Below, piece by piece: positions 12,013 to 22,199 of a stretch of 64,000 nt of DNA. How positions within the stretch are numbered: the stretch's first letter is position 1; the number at the start of each line of letters is the position of its first letter. The DNA is taken from the NCBI RefSeq assembly GCF_018873765.1, contig NC_057926.1, positions 50,707,043 through 50,771,042 on the forward strand, in the 5' to 3' direction. Position numbers and translations under genes: made by a program. Below the pieces are notes generated by a model. The model searched no databases. It worked only from the letters and a program-made list of their open reading frames with translations, and was not told the origin of the DNA. The DNA comes from Telopea speciosissima. Lineage: Eukaryota; Streptophyta; Magnoliopsida; Proteales; Proteaceae.

Positions 12013-12159
12013 TTATCCTCTTTTGTTATTGCACAGTGTAGTACTGCATCGTTCGGTGCTGCAGAGACCATGTGGCACAGCAGGCCCCACATGGTGCACA
12101 TGGCCTATGCAGCTGTCGCACGATGCATTACTGCACCGTGCAGTAACGAGAGAGGATAA
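12013..12159. mobile_element. MITE in the POT1 upstream region, 147 bp
   Basis: Inverted arms of 39 bp (12013-12051 and 12121-12159) match with several mismatches, around a centre that is itself palindromic (CCATGTGG..CCACATGG). It ends about 225 bp before the POT1 start. Present also at about 58392-58543. Confidence 0.65.
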
Positions 12160-12363
12160 CGATTTGCGGTCATCACTGCAGCAGGATCAAAGGGATACAC
12201 GTACACGTTGGACGTTAATGGGGTTTTCCGATCAATTTTTAGGGCGAACAGAGACGTTGTAGCGAATCACCATGGGTAATTCTGGTAATTAGATGAAATT
12301 AAGAACAATTTAAATAGTTCGGCTCTGCATTGTGGCTCCAAAATTCAAATTCTCTCTGTTAGG

Positions 12364-12372
12364 TTAGGGTTT
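12364..12372 (+). promoter_or_regulatory. telo-box (TTAGGGTTT) before the POT1 start
   Basis: The element lies 14 bp before the ATG, probably in the 5'UTR. Telo-boxes are known plant promoter or 5'UTR elements of genes active in dividing cells. It is conserved at 58669-58677. Confidence 0.5.
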
Positions 12373-12385
12373 TTGGGAGCTAGAA

Positions 12386-12512
12386 ATGGCGAGGCGACAT
12401 GATGACTACAGATTTCTTAAGATAAGGGATGTAATTGGTGCTATCAATCAGAAAGTAAACCTGATGGGGGTTGTGGTTGAGTTTAGTATTCCCAAGCAGA
12501 GCAGAGGAACTG
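12386..12512 (+). CDS. POT1-like telomere end-binding protein, exon 1
   Basis: The first 42 codons read like the start of plant POT1 (protection of telomeres): a basic/acidic DDY-FLKI segment, then NQKVNL-GVV-E, the first strand pair of OB-fold 1, then PKQSRGT. POT1 binds or manages single-stranded telomeric DNA and, in some plants, telomerase. The ATG is preceded by a telo-box and lies 70 bp after an AT-rich TTTAAATA. The exon ends at ACTG followed by GTAAAT, leaving phase 1. Exon 2 at 23507 starts with AT, completing an Asp codon and continuing the OB-fold, so the two fit although 11 kb apart. No exons beyond exon 2 were found, so this may be a broken or captured fragment. Confidence 0.72.
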
Positions 12513-12553
12513 GTAAATTTTCTTATTCTTCTCTGTTTTTATCCTCACGGGAT

Positions 12554-12790
12554 CTGAGTGCAGAAATCGTTTCAGTGATTTGTCATCTGTAGATTATATG
12601 TGTTGCAGTGTTGGAATCCTCTCTACACAGTAGAAATACTCAGTGAAAGTGTTTTTTCGTTAACCTGGATATTCTGAGTGCAGAAATCGTTTTACTGGTT
12701 TGTCATCTGTAGATTATATGTATTGCAGTGTTGGAATCCTCTCAACACAGTAGAAACACTCAGTGAAAGTGTTTTTTTTTTTGGTTAATC
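12554..12790 (+). repeat. 120-bp tandem duplication inside POT1 intron 1
   Basis: Units at 12554-12673 and from 12674 share 'ctgagtgcagaaatcgttt', 'catctgtagattatatgt' and 'acactcagtgaaagtg' with few changes. It is also in the right copy (58859 to about 59098), so it predates the large duplication. Confidence 0.85.
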
Positions 12791-13412
12791 TGATATTCTG
12801 TGCTAGCTTAGTCTTTTCTAGTCTACAAGTTTATACACAAAATGGATATCACATTGTTCTGGGACTGGGAGGTACTAAATACCACTGCTTCGTACTTGAG
12901 AAAACATACCATGGCGTATTGTCTAACCATTTGGAGTATCGAATATGTTTTAATCTTCTGACTGCTGGCACGACGGAAAGGCTGGACTTGCAACCGTTTT
13001 AGATTCCATCGGTGCTGATCCTATCAAGATCACTCTAACATTGTTACCAGATGTAGTCTATAGCATCTTCCTGCTTTTGAATTTTTTAGAATTTCTCTGC
13101 TCTTGTAGTTGATATAGGTCGTTTGGTCCCAAATGCATTTGTGGTAGCTTCATTTCAAAGCATTTCCAGAATGGTTCTTTATACTTGGACAGACTTTATT
13201 TTGATGTTATGGTTTATATTAAAATTAATTTTTATTTTCTCCTAAGAAAAAGAAGGGAGTAACATATTGGACTGTTTAGTACCGATTATTTGTATAATAA
13301 TTGCATCCTACTTTCATCAGGCAATTTTATTCAAATGGAAAAATTCTGAAATTTATGCCTCTTGTGCCTCTTCTTTCTTAAAGATTACCTTCCACTCCTG
13401 AAAGTATGAAAC
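12791..13412. other. Unassigned part of POT1 intron 1
   Basis: No recognised element. An open frame at 12763-13002 overlaps the tandem repeat and looks fortuitous. Confidence 0.45.
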
Positions 13413-13525
13413 TTGGGAAATTAAATCCTGGGACTGTTACTTGGAGCATGTTAAAGGAAAGGAATAACAAGATGTTTGGAGGAACTGCTGAAGCAGCATA
13501 CAGAATGGCTAAATTTGTTAGATAA
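13413..13525 (+). mobile_element. Short L1-like LINE fragment (possible)
   Basis: The frame encodes a W-x-M-LKERNNKMF motif followed by a small-residue helix, like the tail of plant L1 reverse-transcriptase ORFs (WxxWxERNxxxF). The right copy (about 59680-59797) joins this directly to upstream sequence that here is separated by an extra 43 bp. Confidence 0.35.
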
Positions 13526-13918
13526 AATTCAGACTTTGACTCCTATATCTAAGGCATTTTGTGATCTCACCTTTGCTTCTATTCTTAGGGAATACCACAT
13601 CTTTGCTGTACCTCTTGCTTGATGTTGTATGATTTTTATATTTACTAATAGAGTCTTTTTATTTATTAAGGGTCTCTTTTCCTTAATAAAACTCTAATTT
13701 ACAAGACAAAAAATTGATGTGTCTAAGGTTTGTATGGAATTTATTCAGGAAAGTGGAATGCCACATAGTATTATGACTAGAAAGATGCATCAGTCATATG
13801 AACTTTAATACTCTTCAGTTTTGATATACTTAGAGGTCTACTAGTAACTGAAACCAGTTTTACAAAATTGAAACTTCTTCTGAATCATTGGAAAGATCTA
13901 AAGATGTTTTTTCTATTC
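13526..13918. other. Unassigned part of POT1 intron 1
   Basis: AT-rich sequence with nothing recognised. Confidence 0.45.
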
Positions 13919-14690
13919 ACATAAAGCCTGTTGCACCATTTTACTCTGGCAAGGCATAGCTAAGCCCATGCACTTCTATACTTTCATGTTAATCATACCC
14001 ATTTGTTGCACCAAGAAATGGTAATGTTCTTGTTGGCAATGACGATAAAAAGGCCAGGCTTACAGCTGCTTTGGATTTCATCCATTTGGTAGTAGAATGA
14101 TGAGACTTACTAAAGATTGCTTGCTGAGCCAGTCAGGATTATTTAAAACTGGGATCAAATCTTTTCCTTGGGGATGTTCATTTCTCGTCTGTGTATTGTT
14201 ACACTTTTATACATATAGGTGTAGTATTAAGTTTCATGTGTTCGTTCTTTTTTCACTCTCTACGTTTTTGCCATTTCCCTTTCATTCGTTATTTGAGTTT
14301 GTAATGATGGTTAGTCTCATTGTCTATATGTAGATAAGGCTCATCCCCACTACTAGGACTCAGCTACATAAATCCTATTCACCATTCTGCTCTGGCAGGC
14401 CATAGCTAAAGCCCTTGCACTTCTATAGTTTCATGTTTATTTCATACCCACTTGGTGCACTAACATACGGTAATGTTCTTGCTGGCAATGATGACAAAAA
14501 GGCCGGTCTTACAGTTGCTTTGAATTTCATTCATTTGGTAGTAGAATGATGAGACTTATTAAAGGTGCTTCTGAGCCAGTCAGGATTATTTAGAACTGTG
14601 ATCAAATTTATTTCCCCTGGGACTTTCATTCCTCATCTCTATGGTTACATTGTTATACATATAGATGCAGTATTAGCTGGTTGGGTCTGA
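13919..14690 (+). repeat. 447-bp tandem duplication of unknown origin
   Basis: Unit 1 begins at 13919 and unit 2 at 14366. Both hold the blocks 'ggtaatgttctt', 'aaaaaggcc', 'catttggtagtagaatgatg' and 'gagccagtcaggattattta', diverged by perhaps 15-20%. The second block reads NVLAGNDDKKAGLTVALNFIH in one frame, which could be a decayed exon, but I do not recognise the family. Repeated in the right copy from 60191 and 60638. Confidence 0.6.
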
Positions 14691-15090
14691 TCAGAATAAC
14701 TGGTGTGTTCCATACCGTGACACCCTATGTTTGGTTTGGGTTGTTATGGTTCAAACCAATCCATGTGGTTCAAAATTTGATTCAGATCTGGTTCTCCTAG
14801 AAACCAGATATTGCGGAGCTAGTTTTAGAGACTGTGTTATGGCATGCAATTCTATAATTCCTGATTTTCAGGAATTTTATCTTTACGCAACTCGTGTGGC
14901 TCATTTGAAGGACTTCTATGGCATGCGGTTACAGATTTTTTTTATGTCTAATTTTAGGAATCTAATCTTCAGCCCAATTGTGGGTCAAGTCTTTATTTCT
15001 TTTCTTTTATTATTTTTGAGTTGTTAAGTGAAACTGGGATATGTGCAGTCCCTTTCTTTATTCAGATTTGGTTTCTTTTTTGGTATTAAT
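14691..15090. other. Unassigned spacer before the gag remnant
   Basis: A 98-codon open frame (14731-15027) is not recognised. The right copy loses 6 bp in it (61186 region), without a frameshift. I consider it non-genic. Confidence 0.35.
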
Positions 15091-15099
15091 TTCCTAGAT

Positions 15100-16060
15100 A
15101 GTTAAAGGACCTCCAACTTAGCTTATGCAAGGAGGGAGATTTCCTTTTAGAGTCAGATGAAGAGGAGATTGAAGCTGAGGTTGATCTTGAAGGAGAACTG
15201 ATTGCAGCCTTAGAAGAACTAAATGCAGAGAGGAAACATAAGAAGACCTCTAAAAATTTAAGTGATGCAACTGAGCTTATCATAAACCTGAAAGGGCAGG
15301 TGAAAGAATTCAAGGTCATAGTGGAGGAACTTGAGCTCAACCCATCTTGAAGAATGAGAACAACTGCAAGCTTGAAGAAGAGATCAAAACCTGAAAATAT
15401 AAGTGACAAAGTTAAATCAAGAAGAGTGTGATCTTCGTGAGATTAAAGAAAGGATAGACAAGCTTGATGAAATGCTGAAAAAGTCCTATTCACATCAAGA
15501 CTGGTCTTGGCTTTGTTGAAGGAGCATCTTCAAGTAAGGCAAGGAAAACAAATGAGTTGTTGAAGACCAAGGAGAAGGGCAAAGGCACAACTACGAATCC
15601 TGTGAGAATAGAAGAGAAGAGACATTGGCAGATGCAAGTGAAAAAGACAGGAAATGCAAGACAGGCAAAGAAGGTGAACCATGACAACTACAACAAGGTC
15701 ACCTATTATAGGCAACGGAGGTACATTGCTCCCACAACCTGGCAGAGTCCACAACCCAAGTTCAATTCTTACTTTCCTGGTTATTGCTTTACATGCAATG
15801 ACTATGGTTGTAGAAGTTCAGATTGCAAATATAATGTAGGGCCAAGGGGAAACTTTTGCCTTCATTGGGGCATTTTGTGGAATGCTTTGCATGTCACAAG
15901 TATGGGCACATTACAAGAAACTGTAGAAGGATGCCTCCATATAAGCAGTGGCAAGGAAGAAGACATTATCATCATGGAAATAGACAGATTGACAGAACAA
16001 GAGAAATTCTGAGAGGCCACCATAGCCAAAGTCCAAGTAGAAGAATTAAGCAGTGACTAA
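15100..16060 (+). pseudogene. Ty1/copia-type gag remnant with CCHC zinc knuckle
   Basis: Acidic and Lys/Glu-rich coiled-coil-like coding sequence (about 15155-15350) is broken by frameshifts and stops. It is followed by a YCFTCNDYG segment with a degenerate knuckle (the His replaced by Cys) and then, in another frame, a perfect C-x2-C-x4-H-x4-C knuckle at about 15877-15920. Such double knuckles are typical of copia Gag, which coats the element RNA. No protease, integrase or reverse transcriptase follows. The element's 3' LTR lies 560 bp downstream. Confidence 0.7.
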
Positions 16061-16618
16061 GCCTGTGGGGAAAGAGGTCAGAGATGAGCAAACATATGTA
16101 TCTATCCAGCTATTGCCCAGGGAGGTCCATAGTTGCCTTTAAAGGAAATTGGGTTTGGGTAAACGTCCTAAGTATTGAATTGTGGTTAGGTGCCTACTAA
16201 TAGTGAGAGCATGTTGTCATCAAGGATCGAGATCTCAGTTTTGGTCAGGCTTGAAACCAAGACGTGGAAGATCTTGTTTCGAGGTTTCGATCCTGGGACT
16301 CTTTGGGTTGAAACACAAGTTCAAAACTTGGGTTTTGGCCTTGGGTCTTGTTTTGTCCAGGCCCAGAACCGAGACAACTCGAAGATTTAGTCAGTTTCGA
16401 CCGAGATTAGTTCCATGGTTGTCATTATAATGGTTTTGCTCCCGTATGGACTCAGGAGGAGTTAATTCCTACGCCCTTCGGTGTTGTTGTCAAAGGGGAG
16501 AGAGTATATGGGTGTTGTGATATGCAGGTGAGAATTGGTGATGTGTTTGTGTTGAAGCAAGTTAGTGCTATATGTATTGCATATGTGTTGTGCTGTCAAC
16601 AATTCCAAAGGGGGAGAT
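16061..16618 (+). other. Interior remnant ending in a polypurine tract
   Basis: There is no coding sequence. It ends in AGGGGGAGAT directly before an LTR starting TGTTGGGC, which marks it as the 3' end of the element's interior. Confidence 0.55.
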
Positions 16619-17459
16619 TGTTGGGCAAAGTGTTATGTATGTTGTCATTGTTGTCAACACGGTTTGTTGGTTCAACACACTCACCTAAGAATGGATGCAT
16701 TGCTAATATGGTAGAATAAGAATGGCTTGTACTGAAGAAGAGCATAAGCTTCAGCATAGCATGATTTTCGGAAAATCAGTTGAGTTTGACGATAAATCAT
16801 CTCTGTTCGACGTTAAATGAAGTGTTACTGATGTCGACAACAATATTGTTGACGCATACTCGACGTCGACTAATTGGTGAATAGAATGTGTTTCGCGTCA
16901 GTTCACATGTTTGAGACACCCGACATTGAAGATGCTTTGTTCTACATAGAAAGGACTCGAGTTGACATTTACAAAGGGTTGGTAGATATGCACTTGATGT
17001 CAACAGAGTTGCATTGGACGTTGAACTGAATGAGCTTGACATCGAATGTAGCTACTTGTGGTTCATTGCTTTCAAGTCATTTTGGGCCACATATAAAAGG
17101 AAATGTTGTTTATGAAAAACAAACAGAAAAACCTAACTCAAGAAAAAAGGAGAAGAGAGACTCTAAGGAGAGAAACCCTAGAAGACTTCCTCCAAGCCAT
17201 TCATTGAAGCCATCTTGGATTGTTATGAGAAGGATTCTTTAAGCCTATTTGAGAAATTATAAAGGGTTGTAAGGAGAGAAAGATGAGGTGGAGAACAAAC
17301 CTAAGGTTTGTGAGAAGACTCAACAAGCATTCAAGCCTTCTTCGAGTGATTGGTTGAAGTTATACATTCGAGGAGGAGAAAAAATCGAGTAGAAGAAATG
17401 GAAGAAGCAGCTTGGTTAAATGTTGATTTTATCATCATTTGGTAACTAAACAACCTACA
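16619..17459 (+). repeat. 3' LTR (841 bp) of a copia-type element
   Basis: It begins TGTTGGGC after a polypurine tract and ends CCTACA (TG..CA). A TATA-like CATATAAAAGG lies at about 17090. The same length (841 bp) is found in the right copy at 62898-63738. The last about 40 bp recur inverted at 18057-18100, confirming the LTR end. Confidence 0.7.
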
Positions 17460-18056
17460 ATAGGCAAGGTGTTTGTTGAAATACCATTATCAACTATGTG
17501 CTTAGATTGGGGACATCTTTGTATGCCATTTTGATTGTACTTTTTAAGGTATCAAGTGGGTGCTTGATAGAGAGTTTGGTCCTCCTTTGTGGTGGGTGCT
17601 ACTAAGGTTTAAAGTATTGGTAGCAGGTATCGTATCGGAAAGGTGATTTTAAGAGACGTATTGTATCGTATCGGAGAGAAGCAAGATACAGTAAAGATAC
17701 ACATGAAAATGCTTAGAATACATGCAAAATACGGTTTTAAAGCATAAAACACTATTTTTAAGTAATATCATGTATAAAGAGGAGAAAAAATTATGACGAG
17801 ACAAGTACATTCAATTGATTATGTATAAAGGATGAAATTTCTTATTTGTACTAATACAAAAAAAGTCAATTTTTAGTAGGGGAAGATTTAGGGTTCAGGT
17901 ACACACCTAATTGCAAAAAAAAAAACAAAAAAACCCTAGTTTGATGCAATCATTTAGGTTGTTTTTCACTAACCTGGTGATCCATTACCAAAAACAACAC
18001 TAAAAATCAATATTTGTGAAACAAATTCAAAGCTCTGATAAAAATCAATATTTGAT
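17460..18056. other. Retroelement-derived sequence and end of visible duplication
   Basis: It includes a dispersed 'gtatcgtatcgg' repeat at about 17620-17690. The alignment with the right copy can be followed to about 17722, where the window's right edge stops it. At about 18028-18045 a minus-strand TATCAGAGC primer-binding-site-like sequence is seen. Confidence 0.45.
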
Positions 18057-18100
18057 TGTAGGTTGTTTAATTACCAAAAGATGATAAAATCAGTGCTACT
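18057..18100 (-). repeat. Inverted LTR terminus of the 841-bp LTR family
   Basis: The reverse complement of this segment matches 17421-17459 (GATTTTATCATC..TTGGTAA.TAAACAACCTACA), and on the minus strand it is followed by TATCAGAGC, a copia primer-binding site. It is a second, inverted and truncated element of the family. Confidence 0.6.
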
Positions 18101-18199
18101 AGAGTCGTTTTTGCTAGTAGAAACAAGGAATCAAGTTGATTTTGCCAAAACAAAATTGATTACAATGCCTTATAGGAGCTCTTGGTAAGTGTTTTGAGT

Positions 18200-18386
18200 C
18201 ATTGATTGAGTAATGTTAATGGGTATAATGTGTCTAGGTTCGATGTTCCTTGTGTATGCCAAGGTGGAGCTGAGTCATCTCCACCTAGCATACCTTATTT
18301 GTTTCCCTAATGAAATCTATAAATAAAGTGGGCTTCTATCCTCTAGAGACAAGACGAATGTTCAGATCGTACTCTAATATTCAACT
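18200..18386 (+). repeat. 5' LTR of another copia element, with primer-binding site
   Basis: The sequence contains CTATAAATAAAG (TATA-like) at about 18318 and ends just before TGGTATCAGAGCGCC at 18387-18401. That matches the initiator-Met tRNA 3' end used as primer by Ty1/copia elements. The left limit is uncertain (about 18200-18212). Confidence 0.6.
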
Positions 18387-18413
18387 TGGTATCAGAGCGC
18401 CAAAAACCTTAAA

Positions 18414-19787
18414 GCCGCTTGATAACCTTATGGGAAACAGTTTTTGGTGTTTTTCCATTCTGAGAAACGGGAGAACATCATAAAAAGCGCTTGATAACGG
18501 AGTGTTTTTGTTGAGTGCTTTTGGGAGCATAAATCAAAATTTGCTATGGAAGACTTTTGACAGAACATGTTGGACATATCTGTTGTTTCTTGGCACAAAA
18601 TTGAAAATTTGTTCCTGATAAAAACTCTCCTCATATTCACGATACTCTCGCCTCTAACCTCTCTCTCACCTCTCATGCCTCTAGCCATTGAAACCTTGCA
18701 ACGGCAAGGTGGGTAGCGAGCATGAGCAGCAACGAGTGACCATTGCAGCCGCGAGTCTCCTAAGGCTAAGGGGATTGAGTTAATACCCTTCGTCTTCTCC
18801 GTCTCCGAAGCTTGTGAGTTTCGTCGTTCTGGGCGATTGGGATTTTGGGTGTGATGTGCATTTGATTTAGGTAATATTCTTTTATCCTATAAATTTACTT
18901 TACGATCTTCGATTCTCTCTAGGTTTAGCAAACTTTATTTGGTTCTTCTTTGATTGATTGATCGGATTCTACTTCTAGGGTTTCTATTCTCATCTGCTAG
19001 ATTCAATAGATATAGTTTATTCGTTGAATGATTCAGGGTCCATTCAGGCTGGGTTTGAGATCTGTTTTATTCAAGTTTTTTGGTGAACGAGCTTAGACAA
19101 GAGGAGGTGATGGTGGGTAGCGAGCATGAGCAGTTTCTGGAGCTTGGCGGCGAGTTTAGCGGCGATTGTTGATTAACAAGAGCCCAACCCCAAAGAACAA
19201 TCAGAAAGGCATGGATTACCCAGAAATTCTCAGTCCTCTGTTATCAGATTGAATCATGAGAAAGTATTTGAGTTCTGCGCTTCCTCCTATATGGGTATTC
19301 ACCCAGGAAGAAATTTGAACAGAAAATTTTTTTTTGGGCAAGAAAAATAACTACTTGTGTAAATGGAAGTGAATCTACAAGAAGCTGCACACGAAAATAG
19401 ATGGATTTTGTTCGCCGTTTCCCGTGCCTATTGGTGCAAAATCTATCTTCAGACTTTAGAGAGAGTTTGAAGAGTTGGGGTCTGGTTTCTGTTGTTGTTG
19501 TTGAAGGGTTTGAGAGATGACGGTGGAGGAGGGAGGAAGTTGGAGTGTAGGAGGGTGGTGGGTGTGTGTTTTGGGAGAGAAATGGGGCGAGCCAATGCCA
19601 TTTTGGAGTTGGGAGAAGCAGGCAAGAGGATAAGAAATTGCAGAGGGAGTCTCTTGGGAACAAATTTTTAGTACAGGTTTACCAAGTGGGTCAAAAGCGG
19701 TTTCTCAGCATGGGTTTCGGAAAAAACTGTTCTACTGTTTCTCAGCACAGTTTCAGCACAGAAACAGCAGTAAGGTTATCAAGCGGG
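18414..19787. mobile_element. Non-autonomous DNA transposon, about 1.37 kb
   Basis: Terminal inverted repeats GCCGCTTGATAACCTTA (18414-18430) and TAAGGTTATCAAGCGGG (19771-19787) bound it. Subterminal regions on both sides carry GAAACAG and CTGAGAAAC motifs. Flanks share CTTAAA, a weak trace of a target duplication. No transposase is seen. The interior has a repeated 'ggtgggtagcgagcatgagcag' (about 18708 and 19109) and UTR-like sequence. It sits just after the copia primer-binding site, so it is nested in that element. Confidence 0.6.
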
Positions 19788-20662
19788 TACTTAAATTTTT
19801 TCCTTTCGGTTTTCTTTCGCTACCGTTTCCAGTAGAGCCCCACCACCAATCTCAAGGCTCCTGCCTCATTGCGTGAGACATGGTTGACTGAATATGCACA
19901 AACGTATGTCGTACCACATATGGCCCGCTACTAACAACCACGGACCAATGTTTTTTGTACCACCACTGCTGCCTCCTCCCATCACCAACCACTGTCAGGC
20001 TCCAATGGCCTCTGCACCACTGATGCTGCGCCTCATAGGGCCTTAGCCCTTTGTTCGCTGCACCACCAGGGGATCCATCCCCTCTCGCGATAGCCCTAGG
20101 GCCTCCCATACTTTGTCGACACCAGCCAGGAGCCTCCCGCCCCTGTCTCACGTCACCCAGTGCCTCTCGTCCCTTGCTATTACCTGAGGCCTCTCGCCCC
20201 CTACCGTAGTCATCCAAGGGCCTTCCACCCCTTTGTTGAAGCCATCAAGGGACCTCCGCCCCCTGTTGTCATCTCTATGGGCTCTCCTCCCCCTTTGTTG
20301 TCACCACCAAGGGCCCTCTGCCTCTTGCTGTGCTTGACCTTGGTCTCTCCCAGGCCCTCGGTTTCATCCATTTACCTTGCTACCCGTCCCGCTCGTTGCG
20401 GTATGTTGTCTTGCCTCTCGCGAATGATATGGTAGCCTCCACACTACTACTCCTTGTTATAAATAGTTGTTTCAGTTCCATATCAATTTCTTTGTTGTGA
20501 TTCTAACCCATGGTGGAGGATAGTGATGTTATGACTCTGCGAGAGACATTGGGGGTAGTGAGGTGAGCATAGTGGTCATGACGTCTAGGGGACCCGAGGC
20601 GTTGGAGAGGGTTTAAAGGCAAGGCGACACCAACTAGCCTGGACACCTTGGCGAGGCCTTGA
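19788..20662. other. GC-richer retroelement leader-like sequence
   Basis: Many CCTCCCGCC/GGGCCTC-type imperfect repeats give long fortuitous proline- or glycine-rich frames on both strands. No family recognised. Confidence 0.4.
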
Positions 20663-21145
20663 CGACTATGGAGATGAGTCATGTTGGGACTCACGACCAT
20701 AACCTTTCTATGAAACCAGGTCCAACCAATTTGAATGGGACTAACTACCTTGCATGGTCGCGGACATGCCTTTTGACTATCTGTCAAAATCATCTTTCAG
20801 GGTATTTAACTAGAGACACACCTGTGCTATCTAGTGGTACTGCTAAGATCATCTAGCTTGCTAATGATGCCTTGGTGATGTCCTTTCTCCTAAATTCCAT
20901 GGAACCACAGATTAGTGCTTGCTTTGTTCTACTTAACACTGCACAAAACTATGGGATGCTGTCCAACAAACTTATGCTCAGACCAGCAACTATGCTCAAA
21001 TTTATGAGCTGTGTCGTAATGTTCAGGAAACCTCACAAAAGGATATGTCCCTTACCTCTTATTATGCTGCCATGACTGTACTCTGGCAGCCGTTGGATTT
21101 TTATCATCCTGTCCCCATGGTGTGTAGAGTTGACATTGCTACCTT
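20663..21145 (+). pseudogene. Ty1/copia gag N-terminal fragment (decayed)
   Basis: Successive frames encode LNGTNYLAWSR..L, then LVMSFLLNSMEPQIS, then a segment with TSYYAAMT-LWQ-LDFYHPVPM. These are the copia Gag N-terminal (UBN2-type) motifs in the right order, with stops and a frameshift. It probably belongs with the LTR at 18200-18386. Protease and polymerase are not present downstream. Confidence 0.7.
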
Positions 21146-22199
21146 TTCAAAAGAACAAGGAGTTGCGGCGGAGGAAGGCACAGCGACAGGTTGTCACGGC
21201 GGAGCAGGGCGGCAACAGTGGTAGGGGTGAGGAGCACTGACGGCGAGATAACAGCGGTGGCAATGAGTCAGCGACGGTGATGGTTAACAGTAGCGGTTAG
21301 TGACAGTGATGTGATGCCAGTTAGGGTTAGTGGAACATGGTGCTGGTTAGTCTACCATGTTAGACCTGAGAGGCCGGAGCCCCATGGGAGGTAAAGGAGA
21401 AACCCTACTGGCGACACAACATACCAAGTTTCATCAGAGAATGGGAGAATGATGTGACTCGTCATTAGTGACAGAGGCCCCTTTATTTATAATAGAGATT
21501 ACAAGAGAATTGATAGGGACAGTATGGCGTCTATGACTCATTGTCCCTATCTGTAACGACTACAATTACTAGGCATAGTTATCTCTAATTCTCTAAAGAA
21601 CTTTTCAGAGTACCTATCTTGATGCTCTTGGGAGTTGGGGCTGATCTGCATAAGGGGAAAAGATAAGGGGAAACCATTCTGCAGATTAGTACCCCTAAAA
21701 CTTGTTTATCTTGTTGAAATATAAGGATTATTAATATAATTGTAAAGTTTTACCTAATAAAGATTATCAAATTTTTTATTGAGGCACTAGGACAATCGCT
21801 TGGTTCTCTTCTTGCTCATGTGCACCTTACCATGATGATGCCATACCAGATTTGGCTACTCAGTGTCAATTTTTTATTGGTCAACAACTTTTCTGCATTG
21901 AAACGTTGATTCAAGCCAATGATGCCAATTGAGCTTAGTTATTCCCCCCCCCCCCCCAGACCAAAACAGAAAGAGGAAAGGATGCCGACAAGCTTGCCTT
22001 TTTCAAAGTTAATGCTTTGAATAATCTTGTTTATGGTCATGGAGATCATGGACAATTCGTTGATGAAAGAAAATTCAAATTACTGTTTCTTCACTTTTGA
22101 AATCCAGATTTCACTTCTTAGTGGCACTTTGACAGTTATAGGACAAAAAGTATAGTCCGAAATCTTGGTTGGAACCATAGAGATTTCGCGAAATGTTTC
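21146..22199. other. Degenerate transposon-derived sequence
   Basis: No intact domain. A 14-nt C run lies at about 21945-21958. An LTR-like AT-rich segment is seen at about 21470-21790, but it was not delimited. Confidence 0.35.

Larger units (their letters stand above)
1..17722. repeat. Left copy of a large segmental duplication
   Basis: The whole interval aligns collinearly with 46058 to 64000 in the same orientation. In about 600 bp compared around 15541-16140 I counted seven substitutions (about 98.8% identity), several of them CG/TG-type transitions. Base 1 corresponds to 46058 and about 17722 to 64000, so both outer limits lie outside the window. Larger indels separate the copies: about 370 bp missing here near 455-465, about 40 bp missing near 5845, and about 80 bp present here but absent in the right copy near 12190-12269. 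It could be a true tandem duplication or two haplotypes assembled in series. Confidence 0.93.

Noticed and set aside
15086-15754. Minus-strand Ser/Leu-rich frames
   Set aside because: They are antisense shadows of the Lys/Glu-rich copia gag remnant on the plus strand.
19244-19663. 139-codon frame on the minus strand
   Set aside because: It lies inside the 1.37-kb DNA transposon, ends beside a T-rich run, and shows no recognisable domain.
19852-20435. Gly/Arg- and Pro-rich open frames on both strands
   Set aside because: They arise from short GC-rich imperfect repeats in a retroelement leader. No start context, homology or partner copy.
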